From the NCBI RefSeq assembly GCF_009870125.1, contig NC_046680.1, positions 3,968,001-4,032,000 on the forward strand: a DNA stretch of 64,000 nt. The letters are read 5' to 3'. Position numbers and translations under genes: made by a program. Numbering within the stretch: position 1 is the first letter of the stretch; each line of letters opens with the position of its first letter. The notes below the pieces were generated by a model, which made no database searches, had not been told where the DNA came from, and saw only the letters and a program-made list of their open reading frames with translations. Positions 36,602-48,918 of this stretch are shown piece after piece. Source of the DNA: Drosophila pseudoobscura. Taxonomy: Eukaryota; Arthropoda; Insecta; Diptera; Drosophilidae.

Positions 36602-38954
36602 TTAGTCATCGCCGCTGTACATCTCAATGATCTCCCCAATGCTGGCCACGGCACCAGCAATCAAAGCTAGGATGGACAGAATGCCCAAAATAATATTCTT
36701 TACCATCTTCCAATTGCACCAACCCAGACGATCGGGATAAAGGTAAACGGTCTCAACGAAGCTGGGAACAAAAATGCCTAGCAGTGAGAAGAACACGGCG
36801 CCCACCAAGCTGATGAACGGTTCCAGGTTGGGAATAGCAGCGGCCACGCCTCCGCTCACCAGAATAATGCCACTGCGCAGCATTATCTGTGTAATGTTGT
36901 GCTTCTCAGGGCTGAACTTGTGGTTGATCTTGCGCCAGAGGATCTCGTTAGGCACGTAGAACTGTAGGCCAAAGGTGAACAGAATGGCCACTGCCATCAG
37001 AAGCTTGGCCGTGTCGCCCAACCAGGAGCCCTCTGGCAGATTGAGCGTGATGCTGCCACGGACCGTGTCCCCGAATCTCACATAGCCAAAGAAGCCAATG
37101 ATCGCGTAGAGCAGCACCACAGTTATCATAGCCGTGTTAAGAACACCAGGACATCCGAGGAATTGCTGAGGCTTGCGCATTGAGTTCTCCACGGGCATCA
37201 CTACACCAATTCCCTCCATTGCGAAGATGACCGTCGCAAAGAAGAGGGGAATGTGCGCGGCCGGGGCGATCAGCGGCTTATCAGAGTACACTAGTGGCTC
37301 GTCAAACATGTAGTACAGGACAATCACGAAGGTAATCACAATGAACACATTGGCCATCAGCGAGAACGGAACCAGCCACTTGAGATTCCGGATCTGTCCG
37401 ATTAACAGACACGGAATAACCGTTAGGGCAATATAGATTCGTACATCCCAGTTCAGGTTGCAGTCGAAGTTGATGACGTCGTGGAAGGAGGTAGCAATGA
37501 ACACGATGTACACACATGCCGCCGCATAGTAGGTGGCCATCAAGCCAATATCCACAAATTGCCTAAAACAATGCACATTATTGTCTAATTTTTGTTGTTG
37601 CTTAATAGAGTGAGATTTGACTTTTCTACGTACTTGGCAAAGTTTGAATAGGGCCTCATGCCTTTGGGACCGTACTCGAACACCTTCTCGGCCGTCTCAG
37701 CAAATCCCAGAGCTGGCACCTTAGCATCGCGGCAAATGTTGTGCGAAGTTTTCACCTGAAATAAAGAAAAACGATAATTAAGTTCTTCATATCACAAATA
37801 CACCAGTTGGATCGAAACCAGGTATTCAGTTTCTATTATTGATTATTATCATGAGTGAACTTGAATAGAAAAGGCTGCTTCAAGGTGTAGTGCTAACAGG
37901 AGAGCTTGGTACCAGGCTTTATATCCTACGGAGTGAAAGCTAAGCATCGGGTCTATCTGGAGAGTTAAAGTCATCTCTTAGTAGTAAACATTATTTAAAA
38001 TGACGACAGACAAAGGTTAAAAATGACTGTACAAAATGTTTGTGCTATAAATCTGTATGTCTCAAGTGGATTATTAATATGTATAGATCGGTGACTTGGG
38101 CTTTCTTGGCATCTGAATGTGATTTTTAGTCGCACTCGGCTTTGTACAACTGTCTGGAAAGTGAAGTACGTCTAAATTCTGGGAAGTTATGTGTTGAAGG
38201 ATTTGCGATAATCGGAAATGCATGATCATAAATAAAATCAACAATAAAACTTAGCTTGATTGCTGATATAATTATAAATTGTATTTATCTCTCTCTGATT
38301 AGACCATATCGCGGTATGTCTGGCTTCCAGAGGCGTGGAATACAATAACTGGACTATCTGTTGCACGCCTTATCAAGGCCTTTCAAATTCTATTGACAGA
38401 TGACTTGGGACAGCACCTTGAGCTACTTCAGCTAACTCACAAATACGTCAGCTCGGCTGGTAATGGTTTATTTGGTAATTTTTTAAGTCAACAGCCGAAA
38501 TCAGGTGCTAAGTCTTAGATTTGCTTACCAATATGTGAACACAGTGGGTGCAGAGGAAGCCAACGATGAGCGTCATGCACATTCCAAAGACCAGGCCGGC
38601 GTTGTGAAAGGCCATAGGCATGGCTAGAATTCCTGTGCCCAGGGAACTCTTGAGCAAATGTGCCAAAGCGCCTCCAGTACTGGCTCCTTTTGGATCGCGA
38701 TGCTCAAAGGGACTATAGGGATCCTCGGAGAGTGCGAGCTGATTCTTCTCTGTCAAGTTGGCTCTGCATGCGAAAAAGAGAGAGGAAAATGTTTAAGGTC
38801 CAGATACTAGATGATCTACAGAGAGTTCAAGTACTCACTTCGAATTGAAGTCGTTCAACGAGATCGCTGATGTTGATGTTGAGTAGGCGGGTGGATTGTC
38901 GCCTGCCGAAGCAAACACCTCCGCATCTGGCTTAAATCCTGCATTATCTGTCAT
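36602..38954 (-). CDS. CG8785: SLC36-type proton-coupled amino-acid transporter
   Basis: Amino-acid/polyamine transporter family (AAAP, Pfam Aa_trans). Exons, 5' to 3': 38954-38839, 38763-38529, 37755-37634 and 37562-36602; 477 aa, phases consistent. A hydrophilic N-terminus (about 60 aa) precedes the conserved K-S-S-L-G-T-G-I-L-A-M-P of TM1, then about ten further hydrophobic segments. The middle exon encodes the loop with N-I-C-R-D-A-K and Y-G-P-K-G-M-R-P-Y. Another family stretch is A-M-E-G-I-G-V-V-M-P-V-E-N-S-M. The start ATG directly follows an acceptor, so the 5' UTR is spliced. Substrate and membrane (plasma or lysosomal) cannot be read from the sequence. Confidence 0.93.
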
Positions 38955-40226
38955 CTACAAGCGCAGAGATACCGAAAATGAATGAGAAATTGATCGTAAT
39001 TACGTAATTCAATCACATGATGAATCGACACGAGTAGGCGACTATCAATGACCCCCGGTACGAGATTCGCTTTCGTTCGTCCATTTGCAGCTTGTGCTAA
39101 TCCATTGAAGGGTTGCTAGGCGCATGCCGTTCGTATCTTATCGACAGCTTGGAGCTTTCAAGTATTACAATAGCCTTAGCAAAAAGATTCCAGATACTAG
39201 CAGATCTTTATCGCCAGCGACTGGAATCGGTGCCTGGGGCTGGGGGTCCGCAAATAAAAAACACTGGACTGCATTCATAAAATTTTGCTTTATGGCTCTA
39301 TAGCCATATGGCCCTAAAGACCGCCTATAATTTCACTCACTTTGACTGATGGCCATAAAGGCGATTCTAAATCAGCGTGAATGTGGTAGCCCCCTCCCGA
39401 TATCGTATCTGAGCGCTCAATGGAGTCATTTCATTTTTTGAATTCCCCCAAATACTTGACTATGTTCTGTGAGTGGGTTAAGATTATCGTAATCATGGCA
39501 AAGTGTTATTTATAAGCCTTTCCGTCTCTCTTATACTATAAATTAAAATTTATGAAACAATTACAATACTTTCTTAATGCGCATGGGATTGTTGTTGGCT
39601 CCTCCGATTTGTTCTAAAGGACAACAACATTTAATGGGGGTATAAATAACCATCCGTAGTAACCTAGCTCATAAATTAGTTTATAAAAGTTTCCGGAATG
39701 GAACTCATCTATTCCAAATAATTTACATAAAATGGCTTGTTAAAAGTCCTTTGACCAAGAATATACGATATAATTGACACAAAACGGAAGCACGAATGAT
39801 ATGATAGTTAAAATGGTACATATGTACATATGTGCGTAGGCTATATGTATAAATGTATGTTCTAGAAAATGGCATCGAAGGAGGTATGATCCAATGTGTG
39901 ATATGGATTACATCTGCAGATCTTCGGCACAAGAATGTAATTGCATGCTATTATAAAAGTCAGAGGGCGTATATCACTTATATGTATGTACTAGTATTTC
40001 AAATCTGTCCATGTCCCATTACTTTGAAGAATGTGCTCGCTTGGGATTTGTAAGTAATCGTATTAAAGGCACATATAGAATGTAACACTTTTTTTTGAAG
40101 CAACACCGGAATAATTGAAAGACTTTTTTAAATTAAAGAAACATTTTGTCAAATATTTGAATGCACTTCTCTGACCCTAGTCCTGTCGTTATTTCCTTAT
40201 TGGGAGCCTCGAGTCCGGGAACTTAC

Positions 40227-40303
40227 TTTTCAGCTAGCGTAGTACGGTCCGAAAAGATCTTGAGCGATTGAGGACCGAACGCGTCCTCTGGCCAAAAGCA
40301 ACT
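40227..40303 (-). promoter_or_regulatory. CG8785: Initiator + DPE promoter and 5' UTR exon of the SLC36 gene
   Basis: On the minus strand, TTCAGTTGC forms an initiator with the start A at 40303. Counting it as +1, GGTCC lies exactly at +28 to +32, fitting the downstream promoter element consensus RGWYV. The exon ends at 40227 before the strong donor GTAAGT and can splice to the acceptor just before the ATG at 38954, giving a 1.27-kb leader intron. There is no TATA box. The linkage is inferred. Confidence 0.65.
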
Positions 40304-43300
40304 GAATAATCAGTTTAAAAGTAATAAGCGGCTACGGGTATGAGGTACGTGAATGCTTTCGAGTGGGCCTGGCATGAGTTGGTGCCACGGCGCCGAAAAG
40401 TGTCGGAAAACGTTGGAGTAACAATGTCCCAAAATGATAACGCCTTAAAGCAAGACAGGCAACAATAATTAATAAACAACAAATACCCGCCAAATGCCTA
40501 TAATAATAAAATGTTAAAATCTACCTTTAAAATCAATTATAAATGACTCCCCGATAACCTTATCGTTCCCAAACTGAGCCGAACCTGACCCGAGAACAAA
40601 TTCATTCACCTAATTTGCTGGCCAGAACAGAACAGAGCCGGAACGAAGAGAAACCCAGGCAATAGGACTCATCAATGAAATACACATGGTATCTCTATAA
40701 ATGAACGGTACTAACTCAGCTATCCCTAAAAACTTTGACTTCGTTCTGGGGAATTAGCGATTAAAATGTTTAAATATACAATATATACATACATACAATA
40801 TTGAAAGCGGTAATCAGAGTAAAGCGTGTTTAATATTATTGTTATTATGTCGCCCGATAAGATTATTCGAAGTCGTCAAAAATAGGGCCAGCACAATTCA
40901 TACTGTTCTAGGGATATGCATACCCATGAATACCTATGGCATGTGTTACGATCGAATATTATATGTTGGCGGCACACAACTCGACGGTAAATTTTTATGA
41001 TCGACTTCTAATTGTGTTTCTGGGGGGCAGTTATACGACGTCACGCGCCCGCGTCCACTTATTCGATACTGAATCATACATATCAGGACATGTGGCGTGG
41101 CCATTGATTAGCTCTCTGGCTATCACAGTCGTTAGTCGGCCCAAAGTTGTCGCTTATTAGCTTTATGGACAATTACTTGGGTTGGGTCATTAGATCTATA
41201 ATTTAATTCAAATTCGTGTTAAGTGCGTCACTAGGTGTTATGGAGATAAACTCGAATCAGAGTTTATGATCATGCTAATCAGCTATCGATATATTGGGTA
41301 AGTTAAGCCTTCGTGCCTTGGCACTGAAGCAGTATTTTCTTTAAGGTTCTACTAATGAGCGAAACGGAATACGCAAAGATTTGTATAATCTTTGTTTCCA
41401 CGCAAGTTAAAGTGGAAAGATCCTCAGCTCGACAGCTTAGGAAATTAGCCTGCTATATAGGCATACCCATACCATCTCTACACATCTGTATAACCGACAT
41501 AGTGTTAAATATTTATGTACAAGAATTGTGCAGATTATTGGAATAGTTGGCCCGACGTTTGCCATAAGTTCTGTTTATCGAACGGAAAATGTTACGTGAT
41601 CCCAGCCAGATGGCAATGAAATGTTAAATTCTGCCGATTCTGCCCGATGTCTTTGCTGGATATAACCGCTATCCTATAGCAACCGATTTCTTCCCTGCCT
41701 GTACCACCTGTACCTGTGCCTGTGCCTTACAGCAGCTCGGCAATTCGGCAACCAATGGATGATACCTAGACAGTACCGGACGAGCCGTATCCAACGGATA
41801 CAGATGCACAGATTGAGATACATATCTAGATGCACATATATAAAACATATTCGTATCGTGCATACCGTCTCGGTACATAAGGTTAAAATGCAGTACAAAC
41901 TCTTCTAAATTTTAGAGACAAATAGATGCCGAATCAAAACGCAAATCTTAACAAAACAACTAAATACATATAGGCATATATGTACATGTATATTGATAGT
42001 GGGATTAGATCATTATTATTAGACATGTCTGGGATCTGATCAGCAATAAATGTATATGTAAATGTTAATTATTTCTCTAGTACGATCTATAAAGGCATGG
42101 ATCAAATAGTTATGCACTTTTAAGCCGATGTCTAATTGATTTCTCCTTAAGCACTTTATCTAAATAACTCATAGATAATTTTAGTCTTTTGTTTGAGATT
42201 AGAAATGCATCAATAACCCCCGAAAACATCCTCTTTAAAAGTGTTTATATTTTTAGTTTTTCCTTTTTTTTAGTTCGAAAATGAATATTCGATTTTGCCA
42301 AGCGGTTTTTAGTTCAGCCAGCAAAAATAGTTTTTTGTTATCCTCTGGATGCATGGATGAATCTGAGTCCTTACTTAACCTAGGGCGCCTTGTCCACTGT
42401 TTGCTTATTGAATATTCAGGTGAAATTTCTTTAAAATCGGGCTCTTTATATATGTATGTGTTTGCAAGACAAATTGAAATACTCTTTATTCCTTATTATT
42501 CTTCCATACAATTGAAAAAAATTCAGGGGTAATTCAGGTCCTCCTTCTAAAAGATTATTTACAGAAGGTATAAAATGAAAGAGGCCAACCATTGGAGTGT
42601 GTATACGAGTATGTGTGACATTTATTTTAAGATGCTGCTCCTTTTTATCAAAGCCTTAGCTCAGATATTTATGTCTCATTATACGAGGATATATATTTTT
42701 ATCTTCTTGTCCTAAAAAAATGGCAGACCCCACCTGCCTCCTCTCGACTTGATCTGTTTCCCGAATGGCCTTCGCCGTTATTACACAAACACGATTGCAG
42801 CACCGTTGGGTTTCTCCCGGTTTCGCTCAGAGTTTGCTTCCCTGCTCATTCTCAAGTACTGTATCGCCGACTAAGGGCCGTTAATTGGTAACAGCAATTT
42901 TGAATTGAGTGTTTGTAGGATCTCTTTTGGGTCAATGGATTCCGGTAAAGCCAAAACAGCTTTTGGTTGCGATTTTTGACGTTTTCTGTTTTTGCTGTTT
43001 TGTTTCGTTTTGCTTCTGTGTGTTTTCTGCTTTGTTTTGCTTGCGCGTTCGCTTCACGTGCCGAAAGAAGAAGCGAAAAGAAAACCCGTTGTCCGCCCGG
43101 ATTGACGACTGACTGATTGTCAATGCATATACATACATATATTATATGTACGTGCATGTACATATGTGGCTAGGGGCGCCTGTGCCCGAGTTACTTAGTG
43201 AGTGGGAAAGGAACTCAGCGTCAGACGAGATGGCTGCAAGGCGGATCAGTTCGAGGTACTCGAATCTTTTTGCTGGCGACCTTATCGCACCTGCAAAGCG

Positions 43301-46300
43301 GATGAGCCGAGCCGAATAAATTATTGGGTACTCGATCGGTAATCACAATCATAATGACGAGCGATGATGAGATAATGCCTTGCCTCGCCAGCTCTGACTG
43401 ACAGCCGCGGGAGATGTCAAGGGAGGAATACCATTGTCAGAAACTGAATAAAACTTGAAGTTTATTGCACTAGCGGCACCGTAAGGTAGCTGCCAAGATA
43501 AAAGTGAGTCAATAATCTTTTATGACATCCAATTCGGCTCTTATCACAGCCGCGAAATAAAAGCTTGGTGAAATGATTTGTTCTCGGGTTCCGTTCCTGC
43601 CATGACTGGCAATCGAGGCGGGGGCAGGAAATTTTCCAGGAATGCCCCCACTAGCTTGGAATGCCTTGGTCTTAGGGTAATTTTCCGTGTCACATGCATC
43701 TGATAATTATCAATTATAATTTCCCGATAGCTAAGTTGATGTGCAGGAATTAATTATAAATAATTACTAAATTATAACGCGACAAAAAAAAAGGCAAACA
43801 AATAATTGCTCAACTTTCGGCCGGTATTCTCTCCGATATTTACCTTTTGGCTGGTTTATGAAACTTAATTGTAATATATTTTTAATTCCTTTATTTAGTT
43901 TAGCTGGTGGGAAGGGGTACAGGTCGCCTTCAACATTGACACGAAAAGTTCACAAAAAAGTGTTTTCACACCGACGCGTTAATTTTCGCCTGCGATGTGC
44001 TTGATGGCGCGAATTTGCAGAGGCAATCAAGAGAAACAAGCACGATCAAACCATAACAAAGTAATATTTAAACGCTTGTTTCCAAGCTTTTGTATCTGCC
44101 TATGTTGTTAACAGTCGGGCGATCGCTTAGTGACTGATATTAAGCCAATGTTTGTGCTTGAATTTGTTGCTGCGGCGGCGTCGCCGTGGCGGCTACATGT
44201 TAAGCCCCCCGAACACTCAGATATATTCCGCCAGCCGAGAGCTCAACTGGAGACTCCAGATGGGAGAGGAGAGTCGGTTGGTGCAATTAGCGCAATGGGC
44301 AATAAACGACACCGTGACGCAGGTGGGGCGAAGTCGGCCTCTCTCTCTCGGTGCGAGTGTTTGAGCGTGCGTACTGGTGCTTTCTACACATCATTCAGAT
44401 TTGGGCATTCGGCTGCCAGACAGGTCTGCCTTCGTCCCATTACTCATACGCAGCGTGGTACGTGCAGCTGTTGGAGGAGGCGCCGTAGAAGTAAGCAGAG
44501 GACAAGTGGGTGATGTAAAACACCTCCTTATCTAAAGAAGATTACACGCTGTTCTGGAATGTGATCAGAGATATGCTAAATACGAGTAGTATTAATTTGA
44601 TTGGTTCCAACAGCATATCTAATTGGATTTCTTCCGAGAAATGTCCAAGGTCATGCTCCATTCTGTGGCTCACCCTGTATGCAGCACAGACACTCAGTCT
44701 GCCCACTCTGCAGCCTACCACCCATCAATCTTTCCATATTTTGTCACACCAGCTTACTAGCTACTAACGACAGTATCAAGACCATTTAACATTAGCAAAC
44801 TCAAGAATTTGTGAGATATTTCGAACCGCTTTCTGGTCTCCTATTAGTTGGTTAGGGGTTGCCTCTCTCCCTCCCCGCCTCTGCAGTCTGCTTCTTTAGA
44901 CAGATCATCGAGCTTGGTGCTTGACTCGTTTCAAGTAGCTTATTGGTGTTGCAGTGGCTTGTCGTCGACTTTTGTTGTTGTTTGGCTGGTAGCTTACAGA
45001 TTTAGACAACAGATTGGAGTCGAAGTAAGCTTATAAGGCCACTATTTCAATTAAAACTTACAATCGAAATAAGTTTTTGAAACCACTCTTTTCCTCTCCA
45101 GATGCCTACAGATACTCGTATCTGTTATTTCAGATCTTAGGCGATGCCAGAAAAGTGCGGGCATTAGGAAGGATAAACCAATAAGGAAACAACGTGCTTC
45201 GTTGGGTCTCTAATATTTATCCGATTTCGGCAAATTTAGGTGGATCAGTAGATAACGATTAGATTAGATAACCGCATTATGTGTTAGATTCGTTACCAAT
45301 TCGTCGTCAACCGCTGTAGCTACATACAGTGGGGCAGTGGAAAATTTTCTGCTATGGCACAGACTGTAAATGAAATGCATTTTTCACGTGATGTGCATTT
45401 GGAATTTTTCGAGTTCAAATATTGTCGGTCCTAATTGATTGTCACATGCCCCAGATTTATGGCGGCATTTAAAATACAATTTTCAAGTTGAAATTGGCCT
45501 AGTGTACTGCTAAAAGTATGATCTAATACCCTCAACAATGTCTCTCCACTAGCTGGGGAGCTGACATGGGACTTTATTGAACAGCGTTTATCGTGTATCT
45601 TTAATTACACGCTACAAAAGTACACCTGTTATACGCAGAGCAATCTTATATTGCTTGGGAACAATGTTCTTCTTGACGTACGACAAAGTCATGTTGCGTA
45701 TACGCACGCTATGGGAAAGCCTTGGATAATTGATAAGCTCAAAGGTTCCGCTTGTGGATCAAAGAGAAGACAAGACCATTGCAAACAGGTCAAGAGCTTC
45801 GGCTCTAGCCGCTGCAATGTTGACTTAACGATTCCTTATCGATTGAGCGTAGTGAATTTTGAAAATATTTACCACAGTGGCTGTCCGTATTGACAATCTC
45901 GGTTGAGCTTGATAAAGTTTTATCACATTAATGGGGAATTACCGGTTGTGAAAGCTAGATGGGTGGGCTCTTAAGGTATTACCGGGGCCTGCCGGGGATT
46001 CTCAATTAGAATACCCTTTCCACTACATCTACATACGTACATACATATAGCGCTCAGCTTCTGAACACATCTCTCCCATCAATCTAATTCAAGTGAGACA
46101 ACTCGCTGCTCAAATACCTGGAAACAGTGTATTTCAGTTTAATCCCAAGATCCCCCAAATATAAAATGTAAGACTTCATCTGCCCCTTCATTACAATGCC
46201 AATCACGCTTTTTCTGACCAACTGAGAAAAATTACAAACAACATTAAATTTCAGACTGTTCGGCGAAAAATTCGCAACAAAAAAAATCCAATTCGTATTG

Positions 46301-47448
46301 TGTTTATTATCGCACAATTAATATACTGATGTGCTTCCGCAATTGATTTCCGGATCTGCCTTCTGACACTGTTTTTGGGGTCGGCTCAGATCGGACGAGT
46401 TCAGCGCTGAGTAATTAACCAATTAATATGCAGACTGCGCTTGGCATTAGCTCTAAAGATTGTCGTTTCAGATCTCAATGGATTCGAAGTTCTGTCGCTG
46501 CTGCTGCTGCTATGTCAAGCAGCGCAACGATCAACGGCACTGACCTTGCCCGATGTCAAACACCCGCACCGCATTTTAATTTGATGCTCTCTGGGCTATC
46601 ATGTGTGGGTGGTGTCAGTGTTTGTAACGTAACAGAAATGTGGGCTAGTGGAGGTGGGATGAGACGTCCAAAATAAACTTCCTTGACATGCTGTGGAGAA
46701 ACCGGTTGCAGCCTCATCTTGAGATTCTCACTGTTTATTTGTTTCAAAAAGTGATTTCAGTAATGGCTGTGGCTGTTTCGTTGCTTCTTGCCACAGGCGA
46801 CAAACGGCCTTTGTCCGAGCGGGCCCCGAAAATAATAAGTGTCGAACACGCCCTAAAGGCGAGTCAGAGCAGTACCCATAAGATATTTGCATTATGCAAA
46901 TTACAAATTATTCAACAAATGCAGGCACAGCAATAGCAACTCTCTTAGTCTGACAGTTGCCGGACTCAAGCGACAAAAGAAATTGTTCTACAGACCCGTA
47001 CTTACGTATGATTTGTACATATATCTATGGCCCCCCATAACAACAGATACTTTCTAAATGATTTGTGAACTTGGGAGGTTCCAAAGAAATATCTGTTTCC
47101 GCATAGCTCAAGCGACAACATGATCAAGGTGAGTTTTGCATGTCATTTCCAGTTCCAGTTCCACGCTGTGAGTGCAATGGAAATAGAAGTAGATGTCAAT
47201 CGGTGGGGTGGTATTTAATGGCTGTAATTAACATTGGCATGAACAAAAGGAGATGCGTCAGCGGACCGATTAAAAAATAGCTGGATAATTAACGTAATTC
47301 AAGTTATTTGGCAGCTCGATAAAATCGTTAGATTTATATAAAACCAAGCATATTGGGCTCGGCCATGTGTTTGTGTGTGTCTACGACAATAGCAGAATAA
47401 CTTATAAATGCACTGTTCAGCTTAACGTTAGGACCGTGGCATTTCCAT
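40304..47448. other. 7-kb region with no supportable gene
   Basis: Both strands were read; the open frames are short or low-complexity, for example an Arg/Ser-rich 127-codon frame at 44130-44513 and Lys/Gln-rich frames near 43000. Nothing resembles a known family, tRNA or rRNA. The stretch is probably regulatory or intergenic DNA, and may contain a non-coding transcript I cannot see. Confidence 0.5.
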
Positions 47449-48403
47449 TTACTCTCCCTTGTAGACGGGCTTGCGTTTCTCGGCAAACGCGGCGAGTCCC
47501 TCCAGGCGGTCCTTTGTGGGAATCACCTGAGCATAGCAGACCTCTTCAATGGAGTAGCCCGTGCTTAGGTCGACCTGCATGCCCTTGTCAATAGCCAGTT
47601 TGGCCATTCGCACACCCACTGGACCGTTGGGGAGGATTTCCTCGGCGAGCTTTAGGGCCTGCTGGTAGGCAGCATCATTTTTTTCGTTCTGGCTTACAAC
47701 ATGGTTGACCAGACCCAGCTCCTTGGCCACACTTCCATCCAAGACTCGGGCAGTGAAAATAAGTTCCTTCGCCAGCGAGGGAGAGAGAATGCGGGGGAGT
47801 CGCTGAGTGCCCCCGGCGCCAGGGATTATGGCCAGTCGAGTCTCTACCAGACCCATTTTGGTATTTGAAGCTGCCGTGCGTATATCGCATGCCAGAGCCA
47901 TTTCCAGACCACCACCCAAAGCAGCGCCATCCAATGCGGCGATTACGGGCATCGGCAATTGTTCAATGCTAATGAACAGGTTTCGTAGATTCGACACAAA
48001 CTCGCTGGTTTCCTCGGTGGACATGCCTGGAATCATAATAACACTATTGAAAATCTTTAAAACAATATTGATTGTAATTTGTACCTTTACGCTCCTTCAA
48101 GTCAGCGCCAGCACAGAAGATGCCCGGCGTGAGACTGCGTAGGACAACCACTCTCGAACCATTATCCTTTTTAATTTCTTCCAATATTTCGCCAAAGGTA
48201 TCAACCATTCCCCGGCTGAAAGAGTTCTTTGCGGCAGGCCTATTGAGACCAAGTACTGTAATACCTTTCTGTGCACCTTCCAAACGTTCGATCAAAACTT
48301 CATTACCGCCTTCTAATGGCGCCTCAACGGCCAAATTTCGGGCCGCCACAAGGGGGCGAGCTATCTGGCGGGAAAATCTGGCAATTTTATTCATCAGATA
48401 CAT
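47449..48403 (-). CDS. CG8778: Mitochondrial enoyl-CoA hydratase / methylglutaconyl-CoA hydratase-like
   Basis: Crotonase-family lyase, closest in pattern to AUH (leucine breakdown). Exons: 48403-48085 and 48026-47449, 58-bp intron, 298 aa from [14 protein letters not shown] second ATG three codons later (48394) is an equally good start; in-frame sequence upstream has no ATG. The Arg-rich, acid-poor N-terminus fits a mitochondrial presequence. Crotonase features: [10 protein letters not shown]; the [18 protein letters not shown] oxyanion region; and [18 protein letters not shown] with the catalytic Glu region. Divergent from ZnT49B, with a TATCGATA site (48552-48559) between them. Confidence 0.92.
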
Positions 48404-48918
48404 CTTATTAACAGAATATAGCAAACAAATACGGAACGGAAAAAGATTGTTATAAAACCGGCAAAAACAGCTGTGGTCGCTAGTGCTGGAAAGCGGTAAC
48501 AGTTCATATGTATCGTTGTATGAACTGTGGTATCGTACACACTCGATATTGTATCGATAGCATCATTTTCTTTATCTCCGGGTTAAATTTGTAAAAAATT
48601 TGTTAATTTTAATTTATCACAAAATTTAAGTATAATTTCAAGGCTCAGAAGACGCCTGAAGACGCCTGGAACAACGTAATTTTAGCATCACAAGGAGTGC
48701 GTACAGACAAGCTTTGTTCGTAGCTCTGCATGGGTAGATTTTTGGTTAAAGTGGAATCATAACGCCAACAATAGACAACATCTGATTAAAAGCAAAAGTC
48801 AGTCAGTGTGATATTGAAATAGCGCGCCGTGTAAGTGGAAGAAAAGATACCATAATCGAAGCATGCAAGAATTTGTAAATTGTATTTGTATTTTCAGAGC
48901 ATTGCTGCGAAAAGCAGG
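48404..48918. promoter_or_regulatory. Divergent promoter between CG8778 and ZnT49B
   Basis: A perfect DREF site is at 48552-48559, and an E-box-like AACAGCTGT lies near 48466, close to the CG8778 start. ZnT49B probably has an untranslated first exon ending near 48830 (GTAAGT), with an acceptor just before 48898 (TTTTCAG). Confidence 0.55.

Noticed and set aside
44130-44513. 127-codon frame rich in Arg and Ser
   Set aside because: Low-complexity composition, no clear start context and no recognisable domain.
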